From contig NZ_AP014879.1 of NCBI RefSeq assembly GCF_002355735.1, positions 1,054,001 through 1,118,000 on the forward strand: a stretch of DNA of 64,000 nucleotides, read 5' to 3'. The DNA is from Sulfuricaulis limicola (lineage in GTDB: Bacteria > Pseudomonadota > Gammaproteobacteria > Acidiferrobacterales > Sulfurifustaceae). Within the stretch, counting starts at the first letter, position 1. Each line of letters starts with the position of its first letter. The notes below the pieces were generated by a model. It made no database searches, was not told the DNA's origin, and was given only the letters and a program-made list of their open reading frames with translations. Both the position numbers and the translations under genes were made by a program. Below are positions 30,201-37,057 of the stretch, in pieces.

Positions 30201-30529
30201 TGCGTTTCCCAATGGCGCAGGAAGTCGTCAGACCAAGCAGGTATATAACCTTTTTCGATTTTTTTGTAGCACTTGCAAGAGGCGACATCCAATCCGCCTG
30301 ATTTAAGCTCGCCATAGAGATCGATGCCGAACTGCTTATCGCGTGCAGCTCCGTAAAGATCGGCACGTTTAACCCCCGGTTCGTGCTCCATGATTGCGAC
30401 TCCAAGTCGCTCGAAGGTTTCCGCATCGAGTTCATGGAACGCTAGTGGTGTGGAGCGATTCGGGCTTGGTGTGATGGGCATCGTCACTACGAAAATTGCG
30501 GCGAATCGTTCCTTTTTATTTGACGTCAT
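24227..30529 (-). CDS. Giant Mrr-TPR-PIN protein, candidate defence effector
   Basis: A protein of about 2,100 residues (numbering here from the furthest upstream start at 30577). Residues 45-175 look like an Mrr-type restriction endonuclease domain: YGAARDKQFGID and VASCKCYKK, with the usual Q/E before CK replaced by S. Residues about 200-900 are helical repeats of TPR type (for example YDDALALLNQD and RRALELLETH). Residues about 930-1260 resemble a PIN ribonuclease core with an insertion: LDITALLLANQLNLL (first acidic residue), CIDDRHVSS and GTTDVLLAL. The last 850 residues are unassigned. The start is uncertain (30529, 30481 or a TTG at 30577); no good ribosome binding site is seen. It stands alone on the minus strand facing two plus-strand genes, and its promoter region holds the same 28-bp palindrome as theirs. 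Role in defence is inferred. Confidence 0.65.
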   Translation of the reverse strand: MTSNKKERFAAIFVVTMPITPSPNRSTPLAFHELDAETFERLGVAIMEHEPGVKRADLYGAARDKQFGIDLYGELKSGGLDVASCKCYKKIEKGYIPAWSDDFLRHWETHWKNEGIRRFVLMVAAPVNSKEREADIKIEKARFRELGLEYEVWAPSQLENKLRPHPGIVSQYLNPELVQRICGTSTVAPPAMGADSASAKDTATFNRVLVSEITTLQEELAVQVDKQLDVATDGIRRGEVKAVEEQLCALEQGKSWERLNAKTRARVIRLQASLRLQHGEIHRAQELLDRADGIALPDEPRLRALLACRTEGSDKGLTVLGEPTTRDGLHLKIAMLLELGHYDDALALLNQDSRLTTPDPETERLRAFAELLAGRRREAMNAMLRAEQLAPSWPAIRRSGAIIRYNVALSPLSPIDWAMMLNPVDLDLVRDDDEARGYLIEAMRRFDTLANDGLDKATQEQDRMWALACESNLRNRLTSAEKRCQDVLSKAPANSLAILWALARGYEFDRERSLGAIREAIDRKAADAQQALVGALILGENGKPADAELLLRQTTHLFDNPRAEEILKEHLAELGAQKDDPGANANTPSVKGRRLMQLTQQAKLTNDWGAVETFFSELMNETPPPPVAMAAARVLAQAKRWNAVANHVPGLLQFATSEAVRLAVHATFNANEPRRALELLETHRSAFPGRALPRDLRAIEVQAHHAVGNTVTALQQAASIAVETRDISDEMMLANLRFRTGDIRAAIPAVRRALEENSLDTTQALQLASIVGVEDADLARQLWRKAVTDGIPRELAPAALNQAFRLGLDHEASHLMEDIHALAQDGSGVVQMMTLEQMIERMREFRAHAGQVERQYSDGVAPVHVLPALAANTFARLYTLPPQNNPFEESGPVFVRHGARLANLGLLPELTTWRIHLDITALLLANQLNLLSRLEALPSPIYISRAAPQALFELQSAITPGQPHRIESLRKVLTAIHRKMLTVIEVVVKNDGPPIRSERALKVLERAIETSPDVIVIAFDQVSQEIPQHRDHFRSMRDVIDALHKAGGIAADRHARLLEQLGQTAGQQSAIEISVGAKVLFLENTFSVLADNDLTDVLTRYFQIILDPAEIESARAEVEQADRDTNMSSMLGALRQRIADGIARGRYQFIATTVAIDADGDADVLESERPRSSIEQCLIDIITAPTQPSAIACIDDRHVSSYPRNGNGIPIIGTTDVLLALHETAHISKEEYFDAFIRLRAAGAMFIPVEPEEVLHHLSVAPVVNGALSETPALATIRRYMARAALLDNHIKVRNLPPDMTGRPNELPFLLSLRKVTQEVIVALWKLDGFPEASLWAMSNWVWESLRLDYLLHHRTDLAADRDTRTVSLLALQFSRFLIEAITNQSGSNDQRWSTYTRWIWEIVIGPRITKDQALLKKVTEITTGLLVEFIEHSSANQPRYYRAGIRRQIMRLVQRLPHTIRTALYADPRFIKSIGITIRKVLHIAGDSFDPVRWWNAVSDALSYGSTHLRNIHGEKRLIVRRVPGHMHTITIGPRRYRQVLRDPAFALLDRSIARRREVLTSNIDWFDINSAARAVAIDQLVHLPTPMERIDALNQFRKRSVVARYSDLHAQIAAGARIKYRAFDPPSATALLEHLRLVAGNDQTFAQRLNAAADTLITEYGPSGAVTRLWGLPVKLPEPILRAFRALTPDTRSRTLQELLESATTPLERTHVLALLRTVAEDHHRNPMFVELASQAFVVWQAHARLFSTLLKWTDVHFEQDEDWLRCSATDRLVLVWTHADRIASVVLSAGYDADSVDADFRRIRVPRSIANMLLRNGEYEAAAAHPEAITSEDLLFHVIAYVAGDERCDEIFTPEVIQTVSPLLHVTVGGATMQSWSLLRNRRAANNDLGSFLTLRPIGLPGIAASDDDAVSEMEGLIGTLEADIASRGAWEYFAALCRPAINADQRPRIDQLARRIDLADISRKNSNDSHLCLVITAALMPFIGDDAKANITRALTALAADLAIRYPGPMPDSLMPESTNLAQRHLSHLLETAALVARASDPLTAVRQLGDILLRYAQAWPAAAPLTRNVLTNVIDQEPVLLGAEVWRSLLSVRTI

Positions 30530-30580
30530 ACCGACCGTCGTGGCCGAATGAACCCGGGTTCGATTATTATAATTCAATTA

Positions 30581-30608
30581 ATTCATGATTATGGCTATTA
30601 TCATGAAT
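30581..30608. promoter_or_regulatory. 28-bp palindromic operator candidate, copy 2
   Basis: ATTCATGATT-ATGGCT-ATTATCATGAAT, 25 of 28 bases identical to 21631-21658. It lies about 50-80 bases upstream of the likely start of the giant gene, where a repressor would block its promoter. Confidence 0.6.
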
Positions 30609-31102
30609 GGGTCGTAGAACAGCGAAGAAGAAGTTTGTCGAACAGACTGAATATCACACCTGTTTCTTTATCAATGACTGCTCCTAGTCGCAAGGAGACC
30701 GGCCTTCTTATCGGCCATTGTGCTGCAGGCGTGCTCAGTCTTTGCAGGGATCTGGGTTCTCACCGGTCACGGGCGAAGCGTACTCGTGAGTCCGGTCTGT
30801 AACGAGGCGAAGCTTTCCCTGCCCGCGGGGCACAAGGCGGGTTTTGAGGTCATGCACTGAGACCTCGGCGCCGGGCGTGAACAAGGCTTCGAGCAGCTCT
30901 CGTTCGAGATCTGCGCGTCCACCCTGGATGATGTTCCGGTGTCTCATGGGTTAACGATCCAAGCCTACCTCAACTCGCCGCGAACGCAACGGCAACTCGG
31001 GTACTGTTTGTCGTATCTGGACGACCACGCGACTCTGAAGCTTGATGGCATCAGTTGTTTCAGGTTTGGGGCAGCGATCAGGCTGGTAGAAGGGACTTTT
31101 GC

Positions 31103-31166
31103 GCGCCACTTAAAGTGGCGCAATACGCATATCGCGCCAATAAGACCAAATCTTTTGGCGCGATAT
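31103..31166. promoter_or_regulatory. Two palindromes sharing a GCGCCA core
   Basis: GCGCCACTT-A-AAGTGGCGC (31103-31121) and ATATCGCGCCAA-N14-TTGGCGCGATAT (31129-31140 and 31155-31166), both perfect, with another TCGCGCCAA at about 31208. Such clustered sites usually bind a dimeric regulator or replication/recombination protein. No gene is directly attached. Confidence 0.5.
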
Positions 31167-31367
31167 TGATGATCTATCTATAAAATCAGGATAAAACACA
31201 AAATAAATCGCGCCAAAAACTGCCCGAAAGCCTGTCGCGCAACAACGAGGAGGCTGCCGAACTCGACCGTCCTACAGGCTGTTGCCCGATTTCCGGCGGG
31301 GGATCTCGGTCGACTGGTCGCAGCGCCATGGGTCGTGTTGTATTGCGGAAAAAGGCCTGTCTCAATT

Positions 31368-31395
31368 CCTAGGTAGTTATGCATAAGTACCTAGG
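31368..31395. promoter_or_regulatory. 28-bp near-perfect palindrome with CCTAGG ends
   Basis: CCTAGGTA, then GTTATGCATAAG, then TACCTAGG: 26 of 28 positions are symmetric, centred on ATGCAT. There is no coding frame around it. It may be an operator or a resolution site. Confidence 0.45.
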
Positions 31396-31651
31396 TATTG
31401 TGACATATGTGTTGGCCCTGGCCAGAGGCTAGGGGTCTACATCGGCCCCGTCGCTGGTAATCGTTCGTTCGCTGGACAAAACAGTTCACCCATGCGAATA
31501 AGTGGTGGTCTTGTTATCCGCCATGAATCACATCAAGGCCAGGCGGGGAGCCAAAGCAGTATTTCAACATCCCTTGTTATTGGAAAAAACTTAACATTTA
31601 TCGCCGGTTATTCGAATATTCTTAACAATTCCCGGACCTAGCCGCCCTTTA

Positions 31652-31870
31652 ATGCGAAAAATCCAACAACCGCCTGCGCCGGAGATTGTCTATGGCGGCG
31701 CCAAGTCGAAGGAGTCGGTCACCATCTCGCGCGAGGTGCGGGCCGCGCGGCTGCGCGGATTTGACTGTGAAGCCATTAACAGGATCATGAACGGATTATT
31801 TGACACTATTCACAACATGCCACTGAACGAAGCGGATAATCGCCGCCTATCCACGTGCGGCCACGCATAG
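31652..31870 (+). CDS. Possible small hypothetical protein (72 aa)
   Basis: An ATG-initiated frame encoding MRKIQQPPAPEIVYGGAKSK and ending in a short tail. The middle (ESVTISREVRAARLRGFDCE) looks protein-like, but there is no good ribosome binding site and I recognise no family. It may be the remnant of a lost gene. Confidence 0.25.
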   Translation: MRKIQQPPAPEIVYGGAKSKESVTISREVRAARLRGFDCEAINRIMNGLFDTIHNMPLNEADNRRLSTCGHA

Positions 31871-32696
31871 GCAGGCCGGTACGTGCTGCCCAAGCTTCAG
31901 GCTGCGTAAACCTGGGGTGCGTCCTCGATTACGCGCCTCCTGACCGTGAACGAGCGCCGCGGCTTTGAATCGTGAGTAGTTTTTGTAGAAATCTCTTGAC
32001 CGTCGAGGGGCGGACATTGCCCAAGCAGAGTCGGCGTAGCGCCCCGGCCAGCGCTGTATAAGTTTCAGCAAAACGACATTCTTTTCCTGAAAAAACTTGC
32101 GCGTAAATATAATGCAACCTATTGAGAAAAGATTGCTTTCCAGGATATACGGGCGCGGGAGGGGGTGGCCGTTCACCAAGATCGATTTTGCCGCCGAGTT
32201 TGTAGTTTTAAGAGCCCCTGACCATCTGCCGTTATTCAGCGTTACCCGGGAGTTGTCCTAACTCTTATGCGCCGTCGAATTACCTGGACGAAGCAAGCTG
32301 GACCTTTCTAGTTTGTCGAAAAAGATGTGGTATTTCGACATATTCATTCGACGTGTCGATAGTGACGACAGATCCCCGTTATCGGCATGCTGACAGGCGT
32401 CCCCTGTCGCGAGCCCCGGCTTTGTCGAAGAAGCAATCGCTGGCGCGTTTATCCGGACCCTGAACAACTATTTCCGAGTTATTCAAATTTTGTACGGCAT
32501 AGCGTATAAAACAGGAAATACGCCTGTGGAATCTGTAAAAACAGAAAGATAACAATGCCAGAAAGGGCCCAATCCCATCCAAGGATCTGTTGGCCCTCCT
32601 AAATCCCTAAGCCCTATGGCACATGAAAGCGTCCCGCAAAGTTCATGATGGGCGGGCAGCCGCAAAAACCACCATAAAATATGATTGTCCCATAAA

Positions 32697-32759
32697 TGTT
32701 ATATTTTGCACGCCATAAACAGTCAGAAACTGACCATGAACGGCGTACAAAATATAACA
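32697..32759. promoter_or_regulatory. Inverted repeat overlapping the abiEi start
   Basis: Arms of 18 bases (32697-32714 and 32742-32759, TGTTATATTTTG-C-ACGCC and complement with one mismatch) flank a smaller GTCAG-AAA-CTGAC hairpin. The ATG of the first AbiEi gene (32736) lies inside. AbiEi proteins are known to repress their own promoter by binding inverted repeats, so this is a good autoregulatory operator. Confidence 0.6.
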
Positions 32760-33575
32760 AGGGGTCCCTTGGGAAAGGCCGAAACGCGTTTCCTGGCCAA
32801 AATCGCCGGACGCGCCACCTTTACGATCGAGGCCGCCAGGGATGCCTTGGCGTACGCGCGCGCGGGCTCGGCCCAAAAATTCCTGGAACGGCTTCAAGAG
32901 AAGGGGTGGATTAAACGGGTACGCCGCGGACGCTTCGCTGTCATCCCGCTTTCCTCCGGCGAAGGCCGCACTCCGCAGTTACATGAATTCATCGTGGCCA
33001 TGGAACTGGTCACGCCAGCGGCAATCGCCTACTGGTCGGCGCTCAACCATCACGGCCTGACCGAGCAATTGCCCCGCGCGGTATTCATCGCCACCGATCA
33101 CCCCGTGCGCCGGCCCCCGAAGCAGGTGCTGGGGGTCAATTACAAGCTCATCTCACTCAAGCCCGCCAAGTTTTTCGGCGTGGTGAAGGACTGGATCGAT
33201 GAGCAGCCGTTTCAGGTGACGGACAAGGAAAAAACCATCGTTGATGGTCTGGACCTTCCGCAGTACGTGGGCGGGGTGGATGAAATCGCCAAGGCGCTCG
33301 CCGGCAACTGGTCGGAGCTCGATGAAACGAAGTTACGCCACTACGCCGGCAAGATCGGCAACAGCGCCGTCGCCAAGCGCCTGGGCTTCTTGCTGGAGAC
33401 GCTCAAGCTCGGCGACCCCGAGGCGCTGCGCAAGGCCGTGTCCATCGCGCCCGGATTCTCGCCCCTGGACCCCACGCTGCCCAAGCGCGGCAAGTACAAC
33501 CGCCGCTGGGGGCTGCTCGTGAACATTGAGACAAGGGCAGCCTTTAGCATTTGGCCTCCGTATGGGTGTGTATAA
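32736..33575 (+). CDS. AbiEi-type antitoxin 1, toxin missing
   Basis: A type IV antitoxin and transcriptional repressor of the AbiE family, 279 aa from the ATG chosen inside the operator (an upstream ATG at 32685 is possible). The N-terminus is a winged helix (FTIEAARDALAYARAGSAQK, then KGWIKRVRRGRFAVIP), followed by the AbiEi core ALNHHGLTEQLPRAVFIATD and the C-terminal LPQYVGGVDEIAKAL and LGFLLETLKLGDP. The usual end (KYNRRWGLLVN) runs into an unrelated tail, IETRAAFSIWPPYGCV, exactly where an AbiEii toxin gene normally begins. No toxin follows, so this is an orphan. Confidence 0.8.
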   Translation: MNGVQNITRGPLGKAETRFLAKIAGRATFTIEAARDALAYARAGSAQKFLERLQEKGWIKRVRRGRFAVIPLSSGEGRTPQLHEFIVAMELVTPAAIAYWSALNHHGLTEQLPRAVFIATDHPVRRPPKQVLGVNYKLISLKPAKFFGVVKDWIDEQPFQVTDKEKTIVDGLDLPQYVGGVDEIAKALAGNWSELDETKLRHYAGKIGNSAVAKRLGFLLETLKLGDPEALRKAVSIAPGFSPLDPTLPKRGKYNRRWGLLVNIETRAAFSIWPPYGCV

Positions 33576-33595
33576 AGGTTGACACATAATAATAA

Positions 33596-34225
33596 ATGCA
33601 GATACTTGTGCACGTGACCGCGGCCTCGACAACGACAAAACAGGTCCTCAAGCTCGCTGAACAAATGGGGGTCCTCCGGGTCCGCGACCTGACTTCACGG
33701 GGGATTCACCCGGAGTACCTGCGTCGGCTGTATCGCCAGGGACTACTCATGCGTACCGGGCGCGGCCTCTACGTCGCGGCCGACGCTGAGATTTCGGCGC
33801 ACCACGGTCTGGCGCAGGCCTGCAAGCGGGTGCCGCATGGGGTAATCTGCCTGCTGTCCGCGCTCCAGTTTCATGAGCTGGGTACCCAGATCCCGCACGC
33901 GATATGGATGGCGGTAGACCGCCGGGCCGCGCGCCCACGCATGGATTACCCGCCGCTGCGCATCGTGCGGTTTTCCGGCCAGGCGCTGACCGCCGGTATC
34001 GAAGAACATAAGATCGAGGGCGTCCGGGTACGGGTCTACAGCCCGGCGAAAACCGTGGCCGACTGCTTCAAGTACCGCAACAAGATCGGGCTCGACGTCG
34101 CGCTCGAAGCGCTACGCGAATGCTGGCGCGCGCGCCGCTGTACGATGGATGAGCTTTGGCGCTGCGCGAAGATCTGCCGCGTGCAGAATGTGATGCAGCC
34201 GTACCTGGAGGCGATGGTCGCGTGA
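33596..34225 (+). CDS. AbiEi-type antitoxin 2, toxin truncated
   Basis: A second, shorter AbiEi family antitoxin (209 aa): MGVLRVRDLTSRGIHPEYLR, then RLYRQGLLMRTGRGLYVA (winged helix), then HGVICLLSALQFHELGTQIP and the C-terminal YSPAKTVADCFKYRNKIGLD. Its stop overlaps a GTG that opens a frame of only 16 residues (MSNKVHHAALSPRSVP, ending at 34272), in the place where an AbiEii toxin would start. The toxin therefore seems to have been deleted or cut short. A TTGACA box lies just upstream of the start. Confidence 0.78.
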   Translation: MQILVHVTAASTTTKQVLKLAEQMGVLRVRDLTSRGIHPEYLRRLYRQGLLMRTGRGLYVAADAEISAHHGLAQACKRVPHGVICLLSALQFHELGTQIPHAIWMAVDRRAARPRMDYPPLRIVRFSGQALTAGIEEHKIEGVRVRVYSPAKTVADCFKYRNKIGLDVALEALRECWRARRCTMDELWRCAKICRVQNVMQPYLEAMVA

Positions 34226-34335
34226 GTAACAAAGTGCACCACGCCGCTTTATCACCGCGATCGGTCCCATAAGCTCTATCCACGGAGGCCTTATGTTAGG
34301 ATTCCAGCACAAATAGAAGGGTTTGGAGGAGGGCA

Positions 34336-34542
34336 TTGGTCCCGGAGCCGGAAAAACAAGCCAGGGAGACGATAGATAAGCTGCTTTCCCAAGCCGGCTG
34401 GGTGGTTTGCGACGCCTCTCAAGTTAACAGCCCCATTCACTTAAAATGTGGTGGCAATGCCATTGCCGCCGATCGTCTGCGAAGTCGAAACAAAATCGGA
34501 GCAAACTTTAAGCGCGCGATTATCGCCGCCAGTCATTTTTAG
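34336..34542 (+). pseudogene. hsdR: hsdR 5' fragment (type I restriction subunit remnant)
   Basis: A TTG start after GGAGGA opens a frame whose first 30 residues (EKQARETIDKLLSQAGWVVC, then DASQVN) match the start of type I restriction subunits. After that the sequence (SPIHLKCGGNAIAAD...) is unrelated and stops at 34542. A related stretch at about 36282-36330 (AGRVVCDPGKANIHVRE) looks like another copy of the same region. The gene is dead. Identification is from recalled family N-termini. Confidence 0.6.
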
Positions 34543-34587
34543 TCTGGGCGTTCTCAGTGAAAGTGACTCACTTGGCCACCAGAACTA

Positions 34588-36195
34588 TTGAAGGCGTCTA
34601 TGGGTGAAGTTACCGGTAAAAGAGAAGTCGTAACGCTCGATGGTACACCAGACAAGAGAATGTTCTGGTCGATCATTAGCGATTATGACGTTCAAACTGC
34701 GCTTTGTGAATTGATCGATAACGCAATCGATCAATGGATGGGAACAAAACTCCGGGCGCCTTTAGCTGTTGAGCTGGTCCTTGATGCAGATCGACAACTT
34801 ATTTCAGTTGAAGACAATGCAGGTGGCATAGGTAAGTCAGACTTACGGATGCTAATCGCTCCTGGAAGCAGCAGAAACGATCCATCCGCAGCAACCATCG
34901 GTATATTTGGTGTTGGGAGCAAGCGTGCTGTTGTTGCTCTTGCAGAGAACGTAGTAATCAAGACACATCGAAAAGGAGACAGTACCTTTCAGATTGATGT
35001 AACAAGCGACTGGCTTGAATCCCCGAACTGGGATATACCAGCTTACGAAATACCAAGCATACCTGCCGGTGTTACGTCTATTGATTTATTAGCTCTCCGT
35101 AAAACGTTTTCTGATTCTGATGTTCAAAGTTTGAAACGCCATCTTGGTGAGACATACGCATGGTTTCTTAAACAAAAAGATTGTTCAATTTCTGTTAATG
35201 GCGATGTAATTAAGGCAATAGGTTTTGAGACTTGGGCGTATCCGCCTAGTTTTGAGCCCCAGCGCGCAATCTTTGATGTTGACCTTTCTGGATCTGGAAA
35301 AATCAAAGTCGATATGACCGTAGGTCTAATTAGGGACCGTGACCCCGAAGCAGACAACTACGGGGTATATTTCTACTGCAATCATCGCCTTATTGTTAAA
35401 GAACTCAAAGTTCGGGAAGTGGGATACTTTGTTACGTCGGAGGCAGGTGTTCCACATCCCGACGCGTCACTTTGCCGAGCAATAATCAGATTGGATGGAG
35501 AAGCTAGGCTGATGCCATGGAACAGTAGCAAGACAGGTATCAACTATAGTCATCCGCTCTTTCATGCCATTCGACCTGGGTTGCTCCAGCTCGTTACCCA
35601 GTTTAGTTCGCTCTCTCGTCGTCTTAAGGATGACTGGGAAGAGAAGGTTTTTAAGTTCACCAAAGGCGCAGTCCAACAAGCTGATGAGACCGCGGTTGCT
35701 CAGGGAAAGAAGCTTGTTTTACCTCCTCTGCCAAAAGTAAATAAACCTCATGTTGAATCTCTCAAAGCGAGAAATGAGGGAAAGATTGCAGATCAGCCTT
35801 GGACCCTTGGTTTAGTAGAGGCGGTTGCTGCCGTCACGATCTTGAATCGTCAGAAACTCGAAACCAAAAACCGAATTTCATTGATATTGCTTGATAGCAG
35901 TTTCGAGATTGCGTTAAAAGAATTTGTTGTACATCGCACAGATCTGTTTCCGCCAAAACAGTTCTCGGATACGAAGATTAAACAATTATTCGAACGAAGA
36001 AATGACGTGATTACTGCGGTGACAAGCAAGGTGAACATTCCAAAGAAACTTCTCGACAAGGCCAAGCATTATTATGGGTTGCGCAATAAGTTAATTCATG
36101 AGCGAGCGACGGTTGATGTTACGGACTCAGATGTCGAAAACTACGACAGCACAATTCGCGAAATGTTACATATCCTTTTTGGCCTAGATCTTTGA
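34588..36195 (+). CDS. GHKL ATPase (HATPase) protein
   Basis: A 535-residue protein with an N-terminal GHKL ATPase domain: ALCELIDNAIDQW (N box, near residue 38-50), ISVEDNAGGIGKSDL (G1, near 72-86) and ATIGIFGVGSKRAV (G2, near 100-114). The rest (residues 200-535) has no recognised domain; LKDDWEEKVFKFTKGAVQQA suggests a helical C-terminal half. ATG 34600 is an alternative start. The gene is markedly AT-rich compared with its neighbours. It sits between two hsdR scraps and 187 bases before the methylase operon, so it may belong to that defence system or be a separate insertion. Confidence 0.65.
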   Translation: MKASMGEVTGKREVVTLDGTPDKRMFWSIISDYDVQTALCELIDNAIDQWMGTKLRAPLAVELVLDADRQLISVEDNAGGIGKSDLRMLIAPGSSRNDPSAATIGIFGVGSKRAVVALAENVVIKTHRKGDSTFQIDVTSDWLESPNWDIPAYEIPSIPAGVTSIDLLALRKTFSDSDVQSLKRHLGETYAWFLKQKDCSISVNGDVIKAIGFETWAYPPSFEPQRAIFDVDLSGSGKIKVDMTVGLIRDRDPEADNYGVYFYCNHRLIVKELKVREVGYFVTSEAGVPHPDASLCRAIIRLDGEARLMPWNSSKTGINYSHPLFHAIRPGLLQLVTQFSSLSRRLKDDWEEKVFKFTKGAVQQADETAVAQGKKLVLPPLPKVNKPHVESLKARNEGKIADQPWTLGLVEAVAAVTILNRQKLETKNRISLILLDSSFEIALKEFVVHRTDLFPPKQFSDTKIKQLFERRNDVITAVTSKVNIPKKLLDKAKHYYGLRNKLIHERATVDVTDSDVENYDSTIREMLHILFGLDL

Positions 36196-36274
36196 TAGGA
36201 AAAATGCCGAGCTCTGGCTATAAGCTTCTTCGAATTAAAGAATTAAAGGGTCCAGGCTCAATAAATTGGACATA

Positions 36275-36330
36275 CAACCGCTAGCTGGTCGGGTGGTTTG
36301 CGACCCGGGCAAAGCCAATATCCATGTTCG
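36275..36330 (+). pseudogene. Second hsdR 5' scrap
   Basis: Translating from about 36276 gives LAGRVVCDPGKANIHVRE, matching the same segment of type I HsdR N-termini as the fragment at 34390-34425 (AGWVVCD). The DNA is also similar (GGGTGGTTTGCGAC in both). No start codon or open frame is kept. Confidence 0.45.
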
Positions 36331-36382
36331 CGAGACGTCGTGGACGGCCGCTAAAGAACTAACTTAAAAGACCCATGAATTT

Positions 36383-37057
36383 ATGGACGTGGAGTTGATG
36401 GAAAAGCAGGTCAAATCAAAACAGCGGGTCGCCGACCACGGGGAGGTATTTACTCCCGCGTGGATGGTCGAGGCGATGCTCGACCTCGTCAAGGGCGAGA
36501 CCGAGCGCATTGACTCTCGCTTCCTGGAGCCGGCGTGCGGGAGCGGGAACTTCCTTAAGCGGATCCTGCAGCGTAAGCTCGCCGCCGTCGAACTCAAGTT
36601 CGGAAAGTCCGACTTCGAAAAGCAGCACTACGCCCTTCTCGCGCTGATGTGCTCATACGGGATTGAGCTCTTGCCGGACAACATTGCCGAGTGCCGCGCG
36701 AACATGCTGGAGATTCTCGCCGACTACCTGAAGATCGAGGAGGCGAATGACCTGTATCGAGCCGCTTCCTACGTGCTGTCGCAGAACCTCGTACACGGTG
36801 ACGCTCTGAAGATGCGCGCCAGCGATGGCCAGCCGATCACCTTTGCTGAATGGGGCTACCTCGGGAAGGGGAAGTTCCAGCGTCGCGACTTCCGTTTGGA
36901 CGTGCTGACGGGGGCGTCAGCATATAGCCGGGAGGGCGACCTCTTTACCAACTTGGGCAAGCACGAGATCTTCACGCCGACCAAGACCTACCCGCCGATG
37001 ACGGTACGCCAGCTTGCCTGCGCGGCGATCGGCGATGCCCCGAAGGAAACCGTATGA
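36383..37057 (+). CDS. Adenine-specific DNA methylase, small subunit
   Basis: A 224-residue methyltransferase-like protein with DHGEVFTPAWMVEAMLDLV (FTP motif, near residue 21) and the SAM-binding motif I FLEPACGSGNF (near 46-56), then a GIELLPDNIAECRANML segment. The catalytic NPPY (motif IV) is absent, so it may need the next protein to act. Its stop overlaps the start of that gene (ATGA). ATG 36398 is an alternative start. Confidence 0.75.
   Translation: MDVELMEKQVKSKQRVADHGEVFTPAWMVEAMLDLVKGETERIDSRFLEPACGSGNFLKRILQRKLAAVELKFGKSDFEKQHYALLALMCSYGIELLPDNIAECRANMLEILADYLKIEEANDLYRAASYVLSQNLVHGDALKMRASDGQPITFAEWGYLGKGKFQRRDFRLDVLTGASAYSREGDLFTNLGKHEIFTPTKTYPPMTVRQLACAAIGDAPKETV

Larger units (their letters stand above)
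30609..32696. other. 2-kb region without a clear gene, rich in palindromes
   Basis: No frame here has convincing coding features apart from the weak one at 31652. The region carries several perfect or near-perfect palindromes, listed separately, plus TGTCGAAA-N11-TTTCGACA near 32323-32350. GC content drops in places. It looks like eroded or regulatory DNA between defence modules, perhaps the remains of genes lost from the element. Confidence 0.55.

Noticed and set aside
30735-30947. 70-residue minus-strand frame with a plausible N-terminus
   Set aside because: No family recognised and no ribosome binding site; not enough to call a gene.
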